A stretch of DNA of 64,000 bases from Paenibacillus pectinilyticus (lineage in GTDB: Bacteria; Bacillota; Bacilli; Paenibacillales; NBRC-103111): contig NZ_LYPC01000027.1 of assembly GCF_001700435.1 (NCBI RefSeq), forward strand, positions 186,380-250,379, in the 5' to 3' direction. Under the pieces are notes generated by a model. That model saw only the letters and a program-made list of their open reading frames with translations. It did not search any database and was not told the DNA's origin. This document shows positions 1 to 8,267 of the stretch, in pieces (position 1 is the first letter of the stretch; every line of letters starts with the position of its first letter). Position numbers and translations under genes: made by a program.

Positions 1-288
1 GAACAGATAACTGCCTTCCTGTGCATAACAGTTTGGCATCTTATCAGCCACTGTCAGCCAGAAATGCTGAAGGATTCCCGGGCCTTGTATCTCCGCCAGT
101 GTTATCGTTGCACCAGCAGGAATTGGAATGAAAGGGCGTCCTTTTCTGCCGACGCCAAGATGATTCGCGGCCTGACCGCCTTTTCCCTTCTCTCCATTGG
201 GATTCTCTGCCGAGATAGAACGACTGCGAACGTTGTTGACGAGTGAAGCAGAAGATAAGCTAGATCCTAAACCAAATGGCATGTTCAT
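1..288 (-). CDS. DUF2961 / GH172-family protein, N-terminal part (cut by window edge)
   Basis: Reading from an ATG at 288 to the window edge gives 96 residues with no stop. The start is preceded by a GAGGTG ribosome binding site. The segment contains the N-terminal signature of DUF2961 (glycoside hydrolase family 172): a stretch like SxSAENPNGEKGKGG near residues 25-39, then GRKGRPFIPI, AGATITLAEI and GPGILQHFWLT. No signal peptide is visible, so a cytoplasmic enzyme is likely. Characterised GH172 members act on fructo- or arabinofuranose linkages; the substrate here cannot be read from the fragment. It is transcribed divergently from the AraC regulator at 407, which suits a shared control region. 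The catalytic part lies outside the window. Confidence 0.85.
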   Translation of the reverse strand, partial: MNMPFGLGSSLSSASLVNNVRSRSISAENPNGEKGKGGQAANHLGVGRKGRPFIPIPAGATITLAEIQGPGILQHFWLTVADKMPNCYAQEGSYLF

Positions 289-406
289 CGAAGCACCTCA
301 ATTATCAATTATTGTGTTATCTGCAAACCATTGTACAATAGGAATAAGGAATTTTCGTTAGCATGGATTGCTAATGATTTAACACTTATTGTGGAGTGAT
401 GTGCGA

Positions 407-1279
407 ATGTTAGCCGGATTAGATAATGTCTCACCCTTTATTCGTGTTGCGATGGACGGCCCCATTGATGAACGGTGGTCGGTTGAGGAACGCGTGATTT
501 GGGATTATGAACTCCTGTATGTGATGGAAGGCCAACTTGCCATTACCGTCGAAGACGTGATGTATCTAGGCTTACCTGGCGACTTTTTTCTTTTTAAGCC
601 TAATCAACGACATGCCATTCAGATGTATGAATCCAAACACATACGCCAACCGCATGTGCATTTCGACCTGCATATGCTGCCGGACCGTCATGAAGTTACC
701 GTTTCATTCAAAAAGTTCCATGACATGACCGCTGCCGAGCAGGGGTGGTTTCGAACGGATGAACTTTCATTTCCTCCTTATGATTTACCCAATCATATTC
801 GCCCCCGTCATGCAGCTGAATTGGAGCGGCTGCTGTTTGAATTGATCCGCGAGTACGAGACGAAGCAGCCCTTTTCAGAGCTGCGAATGAAGAGCTGCCT
901 CCTAGAATTGCTCGCTCTGCTTATGCGAGAGCAGTACTGGGATCGTCAAATGAGATTGAATGAACATACGGATATGCTCATGAGCATTCGGAAGGAATTA
1001 GAGCTGAATGTGAATAGTAAAATAAAGCTCGACGATCTGTCTGCACATTATCACATCAGCAAATTCCACCTGATTCACTTATTCAAGCAGCAGTTTAACA
1101 TGACACCCATCCACTACCAACAGAAGATCAGGATGGAAAGAGCCAAGAATTTAATTAAATTTTCGACAGCTTCGTTAAGCGACATTGCCGACACATTGGG
1201 GTATACCAATATTCAAACGTTCAGCCGGGCTTTCAAAGCCATGGAGGGGAAAAGTCCGTCTGAATATAGAAAGTCTTAA
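407..1279 (+). CDS. AraC-family transcriptional regulator (cupin sensor + HTH)
   Basis: A 290-residue regulator. The N-terminal half resembles an AraC cupin-like ligand pocket (YVMEGQLAITVED, LPGDFFLFKPNQRHAI). The C-terminal 100 residues carry two helix-turn-helix motifs (KLDDLSAHYHISKFHLIHLFKQ and LSDIADTLGYTNIQTFSRAFK), ending in the usual SPSEYRKS tail. A TTG six codons upstream at 389 is possible, but ATG 407 is preferred because GTGGAGTGA lies about ten bases before it. It sits between the divergent GH172 gene and the transporter operon, so it probably controls one or both in response to a sugar; that is inference from context. Confidence 0.9.
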   Translation: MLAGLDNVSPFIRVAMDGPIDERWSVEERVIWDYELLYVMEGQLAITVEDVMYLGLPGDFFLFKPNQRHAIQMYESKHIRQPHVHFDLHMLPDRHEVTVSFKKFHDMTAAEQGWFRTDELSFPPYDLPNHIRPRHAAELERLLFELIREYETKQPFSELRMKSCLLELLALLMREQYWDRQMRLNEHTDMLMSIRKELELNVNSKIKLDDLSAHYHISKFHLIHLFKQQFNMTPIHYQQKIRMERAKNLIKFSTASLSDIADTLGYTNIQTFSRAFKAMEGKSPSEYRKS

Positions 1280-1370
1280 GCGCCTAACCTTCAGAAAAAA
1301 CTGCAGATTTTAAACATAACCTCTTCATTTGTTCCTAAAGGATACAGACTTAGTTGTGGTAGAGTTGATT

Positions 1371-1384
1371 TGTAAGCGCTAACT
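1371..1384 (+). promoter_or_regulatory. cre-like box (CcpA site)
   Basis: TGTAAGCGCTAACT matches the Bacillus cre consensus TGWNANCGNTNWCA at all but the last base. It lies about 40 bases before the first permease gene of the sugar ABC operon, where carbon catabolite control would be expected. The longer surrounding TTGTAAGCGCTAACTACAA is partly palindromic, so another LacI-family repressor could also use it. Confidence 0.5.
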
Positions 1385-1422
1385 ACAACGGGAATGGTCA
1401 TTTCCTAGATGAAACGAGGTAG

Positions 1423-2319
1423 ATGGACTTGAAATCGAAGGCATCCATATATGTCATGCTGGTCCCCAATTTATTGCTTTTCTTATCGCTCAGTATTTAC
1501 CCCATTATTTGGTCCCTTCGCTATGCCTTTTATGATTATGATGGTGTGTATCAACCTAAATTCGTTGGGTTCGACAATTTTGTTCAGCTCATAACGAAAG
1601 ATGCTGTGTTCTGGCAGTCACTTCAAGTGACGGGCATCTATGTTTTGGGAAAGCTACTCATTGTGATTCCACTTGCCTTTCTAGTAGCCTTGGCTTTAAA
1701 TATTCGATTTCGCGGAAATGGTCTGCTGCAGGCGATCGTATTCAGTCCCACGATTATGAGTTCCGCCGTCATGGCGATGATGTTTTATCTGCTTTTGAAC
1801 GTGTATAACGGTGAGGTTAATCGTTATTTCATGATGTTTGGAATCATCCATGCGCCAATCGAATGGTTGGGCAACCACTTCGCCATGTTTTCGGTCATCA
1901 TGGTGGCCTTTTGGGGAGGATTAGGTAACTATATGGTATACTTCCTAGCCGGACTTCAAACGATTCCTAAGGATGTTTATGAAAGTGCCGATTTGGATGG
2001 TGTTACCTTCTGGAAACGTATGTTCTATATCACGCTGCCGATGTTAGGGCCTGTGCTTCGCGTTATCCTTATGCTGGCTATTGTGAGTGCCTTCCAAGAT
2101 ATCCAGAGCATTCTCGTCTTAACAGGCGGTGGACCTCTTGCGAAGACGAAAGTGGTCTTCTTATATATTTATCAATTATTTTTCCCAGTCGATCCCAATT
2201 CCGCCTTCCACGCTCAGATCGGGTATGGGGCAGCGGCTAGTATGGTGACAGGATTAATCTTGGGCATGATTACACTTCTATTCTTGTACATCTCCCGTAA
2301 GCTTGATAAAATTTATTAA
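1423..2319 (+). CDS. CUT1 sugar ABC transporter permease (UgpA/LacF type)
   Basis: 298 residues with about six hydrophobic spans and the cytoplasmic EAA loop (YESADLDGVTFWKRMFYITLPML, around residues 186-208) that contacts the ATPase. The N-terminal MLVPNLLLFLSLSIYPIIW span is typical of the first permease of CUT1 importers. ATG 1423 follows AACGAGGTAG. It is the first gene of a same-strand run reaching 13707 and is 18 bases from the second permease. No ATPase gene is in the operon, so a shared MsmX-like ATPase is probably used. The substrate is not deducible, but neighbouring hydrolases suggest an oligosaccharide. Confidence 0.93.
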   Translation: MDLKSKASIYVMLVPNLLLFLSLSIYPIIWSLRYAFYDYDGVYQPKFVGFDNFVQLITKDAVFWQSLQVTGIYVLGKLLIVIPLAFLVALALNIRFRGNGLLQAIVFSPTIMSSAVMAMMFYLLLNVYNGEVNRYFMMFGIIHAPIEWLGNHFAMFSVIMVAFWGGLGNYMVYFLAGLQTIPKDVYESADLDGVTFWKRMFYITLPMLGPVLRVILMLAIVSAFQDIQSILVLTGGGPLAKTKVVFLYIYQLFFPVDPNSAFHAQIGYGAAASMVTGLILGMITLLFLYISRKLDKIY

Positions 2320-2337
2320 AGGAGGGGCATAACAGCT

Positions 2338-3174
2338 ATGACTAGGAAGATCGCTGGCCTCATTGGACTTTCATTGTTTCTCCTGATTATTGTCGTATTT
2401 ACTTTATATCCTGTCATTTACACCTTGTTAGGTTCACTTAAATCTAATATGGAACTGCAAGGAGGGGGCTCTTTCTGGCCCAAAGAATGGTTATTCTCGA
2501 ACTATGCTGTCGCCTTCCGCAAGGCGCAATTTCTTAAATATACTGGAAATAGTATCATACTAAGTGTGCTCACGATGGGCATTGCGCTTATCACGTCCTC
2601 GCTAACAGGATATGTACTGGCCAGACACCAGTTTGCAGGTAAAAAACTATTGATTACGGGTTACCTAGCTGTTATGTTTGTTGCACTTGGTCCGATTATT
2701 CTATATCCGCAGTATAAGCTTATGAACACGATTGGTTTGACTGGCAACTTGGTAGGGCTTGCGCTCGTGTTAACTGGCGGGCAAGCTAGCAACATCTTTC
2801 TCGTACAAGGCTTTATCAAAAGCGTTCCAAAGGACTTAGATGAATCCGCCTATATGGATGGAGCCGGCTATTTCCGAATTTACTGGAACCTGATTCTGCC
2901 TCTGATCCGTCCGGTTCTTGGCGTGGTTGCCTTATTTTCCTTCCGGGCGGCATGGAATGATTATGTGACCGCGCTCGTCTTCAGTATACCGAACCCGGCG
3001 ATTCGTCCGCTTGCTGTAGCGGTGGTGGGTCTACGATACTCAGCGAATGCGGCAGCGGAATTGCACATTATGACAGCAGGAGCTTCGATCGCGCTGCTTC
3101 CGATCTTGATTGTTTACTTCTTTACCAATAAGCAATTCATTAGCGGGCTAACGGCGGGTTCAATAAAAGGCTGA
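2338..3174 (+). CDS. CUT1 sugar ABC transporter permease (UgpE/MalG type)
   Basis: 278 residues, six predicted membrane spans, with the EAA loop LDESAYMDGAGYFRIYWNLILPLI near residues 167-190. The N-terminal span LIGLSLFLLIIVVFTLYPVIY and the C-terminal KQFISGLTAGSIKG tail are typical of the MalG-like partner subunit. AAAGGAGGGGC precedes ATG 2338. It forms the translocation heterodimer with the permease at 1423. Five bases separate its stop from the kinase gene, which points to co-transcription of transport and sensing. Confidence 0.93.
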   Translation: MTRKIAGLIGLSLFLLIIVVFTLYPVIYTLLGSLKSNMELQGGGSFWPKEWLFSNYAVAFRKAQFLKYTGNSIILSVLTMGIALITSSLTGYVLARHQFAGKKLLITGYLAVMFVALGPIILYPQYKLMNTIGLTGNLVGLALVLTGGQASNIFLVQGFIKSVPKDLDESAYMDGAGYFRIYWNLILPLIRPVLGVVALFSFRAAWNDYVTALVFSIPNPAIRPLAVAVVGLRYSANAAAELHIMTAGASIALLPILIVYFFTNKQFISGLTAGSIKG

Positions 3175-3179
3175 TTAGG

Positions 3180-5033
3180 ATGGTTAGACAGATGAAGCTT
3201 ATGAATGCTTGGCTCAATGCGAGACTGAAAATGAAAATAGCACTGCTCTGTTTCCTGCTTGTCCTACTATCCACTGGATTGTTAGGACTGTTTTTCTATC
3301 GTCATTCGGTAACGCTTGCAAGAGAATCGGCCAGAATTCAATCCACAGAAATTTTGACACAGGTCAGTAATTATTTTGATGAGAAAATGAAACAAACGAT
3401 AGGCCGAGTCTATAGTATTCGCTCTGATACCACGTTTAGCGAGATGGCTCAGCATTATTTGATCAATGAGGAGCCGCAATATTACGCACCTGCCCTATCC
3501 TATTTTTCCAGCGTATTCGCTGAAATTCGGTATTCAGAACCATTCGTTTCTTCGGTGTTACTCTACACGCCCAAAAGCACCTTCTATGATTTATCTCTGT
3601 CCATTCCTTTTGGGATGGATTTTACGCATACGGCGATTTTCCAGAAAATAGCCAGTTTGCCGAATGCGTCGGTCTACTGGCTGCCCTTATCTGATCAAGA
3701 AATATACCGGGTTCCGAAGCAAACGATTCCTCTCGTTCTGCGGATGTCCGTCAGTGGCTATCAAGATTTGCTCATGGTGATCAATCTCAATGAAGATATG
3801 CTGATGAACTACCTCCTGGCAGCGCAATCGGAGAAAGGCATTCATGCGGCTATTGTTACGAAAGAAGGAGACGTTGTAGCATCGGATAATTCGGCGGAAA
3901 TGACGGATTTTCTGACACATAAATGGAAGCTGAAGGATTCGAAAACAGGGGGAAGCTCCTCAGAAAATAAAACAGTCAAATTAAGCAATGGCGCTTATTT
4001 CGTCAATCAAGTCCAGACGAAAGTACCTCCGTGGACGATCGTTCAGCTGCGCTCAGAACAAACTTTGAAGGAGCAATTACGAGGGATTCAAGTCTATGTG
4101 GTGGAGGTTGTCCTTGTTTTCGTTGCAATTAGCCTCCTGCTGGGGTTCTGGTTGAGCACGCAAATTAGCCGTCCGCTAAGTATTCTGGAAAAATCCATGC
4201 AGCGAGTTCGCATTCGTCAATTTGACGTTCGCTTTGATTATCCCTATAACGATGAGGTTGGTAAATTAAGTCGTACTTTCAATTTCATGATTGAGGAAAT
4301 TCAAGAGCAGGTGCAAAGTATGAACACCTATATTCTTCAGCTTCAGCAGGAAAAGGATAAAGTGCAGCAAAAGGAAATCCAGAAAAGGCGAGCCGAATTG
4401 AATACGCTGATCTCGCAATTGACACCTCATTTCCTCTATAATACCCTCGACTCCATGAAATGGCTGGCCGAAAGAAATGATCAGAAGGAAATCAGCCAAA
4501 TGGCGACAGATCTGGCCACCTTTTTTCGCACAACGCTAAGTAAAGGCAGAGAGATGATTACGATCAAAGAGGAATTTGAGCATGTGTCCAGCTATTTGGC
4601 TATTCAAAAAATACGTTATGGTGACGCGTTTACGTATGACTTAGAGATTGAAGAAAGTCTGTTGCATTTGATGACGCCCAAACTGATCCTGCAGCCACTC
4701 GTAGAGAATGCGATTTATCATGGGATTAAAAGGATGAAGGGCCCTGGTTATATCCAGATTCGTGTGGGGATTAGCGAGGAACGCATCTATCTGAAAGTAA
4801 CGGATAATGGGGCAGGTATTCATCCGTATAAATTGGCTATTTTGCGTAAACGATTAGATGAAAAGCTGGCCGACCCAGACAATGGCTATGGTTTGTTCAA
4901 TGTACACGACCGTATTCAATTATATTTTGGCGAACGCTATGGGCTTGAGATTTCGTCTATCTTGAATGAAAGCACGTGTATGACAGCATGGATTCCGCAA
5001 ATACAGCGAGAGGATGTGGCGAGTTATGTTTAA
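3180..5033 (+). CDS. YesM-family sensor histidine kinase
   Basis: 617 residues. The first membrane span is about residues 20-41. A long extracellular sensor region follows, then a second span about 305-327 and a HAMP segment (STQISRPLSILEKSM). The His_kinase domain has phospho-acceptor H417 in LTPHFLYNTLDSMKW. The ATPase part shows LVENAIYHGIK, DNGAGI and GYGLFNVHDRI. This layout is that of the YesM/LytS-like kinases paired with AraC-type response regulators in Bacillales. Its end overlaps the response regulator gene, a common sign of translational coupling. It probably senses an extracellular sugar or a loaded binding protein. Confidence 0.93.
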   Translation: MVRQMKLMNAWLNARLKMKIALLCFLLVLLSTGLLGLFFYRHSVTLARESARIQSTEILTQVSNYFDEKMKQTIGRVYSIRSDTTFSEMAQHYLINEEPQYYAPALSYFSSVFAEIRYSEPFVSSVLLYTPKSTFYDLSLSIPFGMDFTHTAIFQKIASLPNASVYWLPLSDQEIYRVPKQTIPLVLRMSVSGYQDLLMVINLNEDMLMNYLLAAQSEKGIHAAIVTKEGDVVASDNSAEMTDFLTHKWKLKDSKTGGSSSENKTVKLSNGAYFVNQVQTKVPPWTIVQLRSEQTLKEQLRGIQVYVVEVVLVFVAISLLLGFWLSTQISRPLSILEKSMQRVRIRQFDVRFDYPYNDEVGKLSRTFNFMIEEIQEQVQSMNTYILQLQQEKDKVQQKEIQKRRAELNTLISQLTPHFLYNTLDSMKWLAERNDQKEISQMATDLATFFRTTLSKGREMITIKEEFEHVSSYLAIQKIRYGDAFTYDLEIEESLLHLMTPKLILQPLVENAIYHGIKRMKGPGYIQIRVGISEERIYLKVTDNGAGIHPYKLAILRKRLDEKLADPDNGYGLFNVHDRIQLYFGERYGLEISSILNESTCMTAWIPQIQREDVASYV

Positions 5034-6660
5034 AGTACTGATTGTTGATGATGAGCCGATTATTCGGCAAGGAATTATGGAAGCGATCACACGACATCTG
5101 CCCGAATTTCAAGTCTTTAGTGCCAAAGATGGCGATGAGGCGCTGACGGTAGCTCTAAATGTCATGCCCGATTTGGTGATTACGGACATTCAAATGCCAG
5201 AGTATAATGGCCTTGATTTTATTGAACAACTGAAGGCGGAATCCCCGGATGTCTACATTATTATTTTAAGCGGATATGATGATTTCGGGTATGCGCAGCG
5301 AGGATTACAGCTTGGTGTCGTGGACTATCTACTGAAGCCATTGGAATCGCAGGCCATTGTGGAACGTGTGCAGAAAGCTGCATTGGAAATCGAACAACGC
5401 TATTCGTTGCTTAAAAATAAAGAAGAGCTTCAACTCCTGGTGAATGAAAGTTTACCGTTATATCGCGAAAGACTCTATCGGAAATGGGTGTCTGGAGACA
5501 TTCAATCTCCTGCACTCGAAACGCAAGCAGCCATTATTGGTATTGCATGTAAGTCAAGCGCCTATCTGGTCGCTGTTCTCAAGGTTCGCAGGGAAGATGG
5601 CGAGCACGATCAGATGAATGAAGCCTTGGTGACAGCAGCTGTGAATGAAATCATGAGTGGCTCTTCGAGCTTGGCCGAATGCTATCCCTTTTTTGAAAAG
5701 GAGGGGCAGTTGACGATGATTATTGGAGGGAATGAGCGCAAACATCTGTTCTTCCAAACGGTTCAACAGAGCTTAGTCCGACTGGCCAAATCCTTACAGC
5801 AGATGTCCTTGCGAATACAAATTGGCTTAGGCGCGATTGCTGACTCCGTAGATGGCGTCCATACGTCATATATGCAAGCTGTAGAAGCGGTATCGTACAC
5901 ATTTTCCTCACAGGATAGGATCCTGATTAACTATGAAGAAATTGGTACAGGCGAAGTGCCTAAAGCGAATGAAGTGGATGCTTTGTTTGAGCAGTTCCTG
6001 TTGCTAGTGAAGCTATATGAGAAAGAACAGGCGCTGGAACAGCTTCAGCTTGTATTTCGCTATTATGAGAAGAATGACCAAGCGAATCCGCATTGGGTTA
6101 AGCTTGCTGTTATGAATCATACGATGGCTTTCATACGTCTCATGGAACAGTGCGGCATTCCAGCTGGCTGGTTCTTCCAAGACAAGGCGACGGATCCGTA
6201 TTGGAACTTGTACCGGCATGAGCATTTTCAGGAAATGAAGGTATGGTTCACGGAGCTGTTGACTCTCTGCTTCAAGGAAATGGAGAAAAGCAGAGCTACG
6301 AAAATGGTCAGCTATATTGATAAAGCGAAAGTCTATATCGAGAGTGCATATGCTGACAGTAGTTTGTCATTGGGGGATTTGGCTGCGAAGCTATTCATTA
6401 ATCCCAATTATTTAAGACAATTATTTAGACAGCAAATGAAGGAATCCTTCGTGGAATATTTGACCAAGGTTCGAATGGAGAAGGCTGCTGAATTACTTAG
6501 GGACCATAGTTTGAAAATCCAGGAAATTGCTGAAAAGGTTGGCTATGAAGAACAACGTTACTTTTCAAGCTGTTTCAAGAAATACTTTCAATTAACACCT
6601 ACGGAGTATCGCGAAGCCGACAATCTGCAGAATCCATACATAACATCTAAGGATATTTGA
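5026..6660 (+). CDS. YesN-family response regulator (REC + AraC-type HTH)
   Basis: 544 residues from ATG 5026. An upstream in-frame ATG at 5014 is less likely because MFKVLIVDDEP is the standard receiver N-terminus. The receiver domain (about 1-120) has acidic residues DDE at 9-11, phospho-acceptor D54 (VITDIQMP) and K in DYLLKP. A long middle region of about 300 residues follows. The C-terminal 100 residues carry AraC HTHs (LSLGDLAAKLFINPNYLRQLFRQQ and IQEIAEKVGYEEQRYFSSCFKK). It overlaps the kinase gene by eight bases and probably activates the binding-protein and enzyme genes downstream. Confidence 0.92.
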   Translation: MFKVLIVDDEPIIRQGIMEAITRHLPEFQVFSAKDGDEALTVALNVMPDLVITDIQMPEYNGLDFIEQLKAESPDVYIIILSGYDDFGYAQRGLQLGVVDYLLKPLESQAIVERVQKAALEIEQRYSLLKNKEELQLLVNESLPLYRERLYRKWVSGDIQSPALETQAAIIGIACKSSAYLVAVLKVRREDGEHDQMNEALVTAAVNEIMSGSSSLAECYPFFEKEGQLTMIIGGNERKHLFFQTVQQSLVRLAKSLQQMSLRIQIGLGAIADSVDGVHTSYMQAVEAVSYTFSSQDRILINYEEIGTGEVPKANEVDALFEQFLLLVKLYEKEQALEQLQLVFRYYEKNDQANPHWVKLAVMNHTMAFIRLMEQCGIPAGWFFQDKATDPYWNLYRHEHFQEMKVWFTELLTLCFKEMEKSRATKMVSYIDKAKVYIESAYADSSLSLGDLAAKLFINPNYLRQLFRQQMKESFVEYLTKVRMEKAAELLRDHSLKIQEIAEKVGYEEQRYFSSCFKKYFQLTPTEYREADNLQNPYITSKDI

Positions 6661-6688
6661 TTATCTCGTAAAAAAAGCTGCGTTATAC

Positions 6689-6702
6689 TGAAAGCGTAAA
6701 CA
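6689..6702 (+). promoter_or_regulatory. cre-like box before the binding-protein gene
   Basis: TGAAAGCGTAAACA fits TGWNANCGNTNWCA except at position 10. It lies between the response regulator stop and the solute-binding protein start, just after a TATACT hexamer that could be a -10 element. This suggests that the binding-protein/enzyme part of the locus has its own catabolite-controlled promoter. Confidence 0.45.
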
Positions 6703-6746
6703 TGTAAGGGGTTACAATAAAACGAAAAACGAAAGGGTAGGTTCGA

Positions 6747-8189
6747 ATGATGACTAGTAAACAGAAAAGAATCGGTTACACGTTAGCAGTAGTACCATTG
6801 ACGTTGTCCGTGTTGGCAGGTTGTGCTTCGAGTACAACGACAAGTTCCGCAACCAGTTCTCCCCAAGCTTCGGCTGCTGCAACGTCTTCTACCGCATCAA
6901 CTGCACCGAAGACAACGACAACGATTAAAGTGTGGACCCTCAACCGTCATGATCAGGACTATATGCAGAACATGGTGGATACGTTCAACAAGTCGAACAA
7001 AGATGGCATTAAGATTGATTATCAAATCTACTCCGAGAACTATAATCAATCGCTGGATATTGCGATGTCAACGAATGAAGGACCTGACGTGTTCTTCGAT
7101 GGCGGTACAGCTTATGCGGATCATTTACCGAAAGGTGATTTGTTGCCGCTCGATAAATATTTAACACCGGAATTTAAGCAAAGATTTGGTGATGGCGCCT
7201 TCTTGGATGGCGTGAACATGAAAGACGGCAAAACGTACTCGATCCCAGCGATTGGCAGTACGGCTCGATTATTTTATAACAAAGGGATTTTCGAGAAAGC
7301 GGGTATTGCTGGGCCTCCTAAAACGATGGCTGAACTGACTGCCGATGCGAAGCAAATTACCGATAAGCTGAAAGGGCAAGGGATTTATGGCTTTGCGATG
7401 AATTTAAAATCGCCAGGATCCGCATTCGGTCGTTCCTTGGAATTCGTTAACATGCGCAATGGCGGCGTATATGGCGGGTATGATTTTAAACAAGGCAAAT
7501 ATGATTTCAGCAGTTATAAACCAACTTTGAATGCATTCAAAGATCTCTATAGCTCTGGTGCGATGTTCCCTGGCTCGACTTCCTTAGATATTGACCCGCT
7601 GCGCACACAATTTGCTGCTGGTAAAATCGGGATGTACTTCGGTCTTACCCATGCAGAACCAGGTGTATACACGACGCAATTCCCAACCAAAGAAGATTGG
7701 GATGTAGCTCCAATTCCGACAATTGACGGAACTGTGAAAGGGGCGCAACAAATTATCGTCGCGGGCAGATGGTTCTTGGCGAATGCACATACCCAGCATC
7801 CAGATGAAGCTTGGAAAGTCATGAATTACTTATACAGTGATGAGCTATTGACGGGTTATCACGAGAAAGGTCTAGGTATTGTTATGGTGCCGAGTGTGAT
7901 CTCACATGCGAAACAATCGGATAATTTGAAGAAATGGCCGGCACTTGGCTTTACGGATACAGACAAAGTATATCCACCGAACCCTACAGGTGTTCAAGCG
8001 CAAGGCAATGACTCCGCATTCGTGATGAATGCCATCATTCAAGGCGCACAAGACATTGACAAAGGAATCGCCGACTTAAATACACGTTACAATGATGCGT
8101 ATGATAAAGCGATTGCTGCAGGAAAAACGGCCAAAATTCAATACCCTAACTTTGATCCAATGAATCCAGGTAAGTCCGCATCGAAATAA
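6747..8189 (+). CDS. CUT1 extracellular solute-binding lipoprotein
   Basis: 480 residues. A lipoprotein signal peptide ends in LSVLAGC, with lipidation Cys at residue 26, followed by a Ser/Thr/Ala-rich linker to about residue 55. The body is a family 1 extracellular solute-binding protein (TTIKVWTLNRHDQDYMQNMVDTFN, then GPDVFFDGG and VDAPIP-like DVAPIPTIDG). It should sit on the outer face of the membrane and deliver sugar to the permeases at 1423 and 2338. The start may be ATG 6747 or the adjacent ATG 6750; AAAGGGTAGG lies upstream. A stem-loop follows the gene. Confidence 0.93.
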   Translation: MMTSKQKRIGYTLAVVPLTLSVLAGCASSTTTSSATSSPQASAAATSSTASTAPKTTTTIKVWTLNRHDQDYMQNMVDTFNKSNKDGIKIDYQIYSENYNQSLDIAMSTNEGPDVFFDGGTAYADHLPKGDLLPLDKYLTPEFKQRFGDGAFLDGVNMKDGKTYSIPAIGSTARLFYNKGIFEKAGIAGPPKTMAELTADAKQITDKLKGQGIYGFAMNLKSPGSAFGRSLEFVNMRNGGVYGGYDFKQGKYDFSSYKPTLNAFKDLYSSGAMFPGSTSLDIDPLRTQFAAGKIGMYFGLTHAEPGVYTTQFPTKEDWDVAPIPTIDGTVKGAQQIIVAGRWFLANAHTQHPDEAWKVMNYLYSDELLTGYHEKGLGIVMVPSVISHAKQSDNLKKWPALGFTDTDKVYPPNPTGVQAQGNDSAFVMNAIIQGAQDIDKGIADLNTRYNDAYDKAIAAGKTAKIQYPNFDPMNPGKSASK

Positions 8190-8205
8190 GGAATAGCGCT
8201 TTGAC

Positions 8206-8241
8206 CGCTCGCTACCCAACATCTGGGGGCGAGCGTGTTTT
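8206..8241 (+). terminator. Intercistronic stem-loop after the binding-protein gene
   Basis: CGCTCGC (8206-8212) pairs with GCGAGCG (8229-8235) and is followed by TGTTTTC. It lies between the binding-protein stop and the next gene. It could act as a partial terminator or as a 3' stability element that raises binding-protein mRNA over the enzyme genes. Confidence 0.5.
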
Positions 8242-8267
8242 CAATTGTTGCGAAGGAGACGAATGAC

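Noticed and set aside
8235-8267. Upstream GTG start for the heparinase-like gene
   Set aside because: It lies in the 3' arm of a stem-loop and has no ribosome binding site; ATG 8268 has GAAGGAGAC at good spacing.
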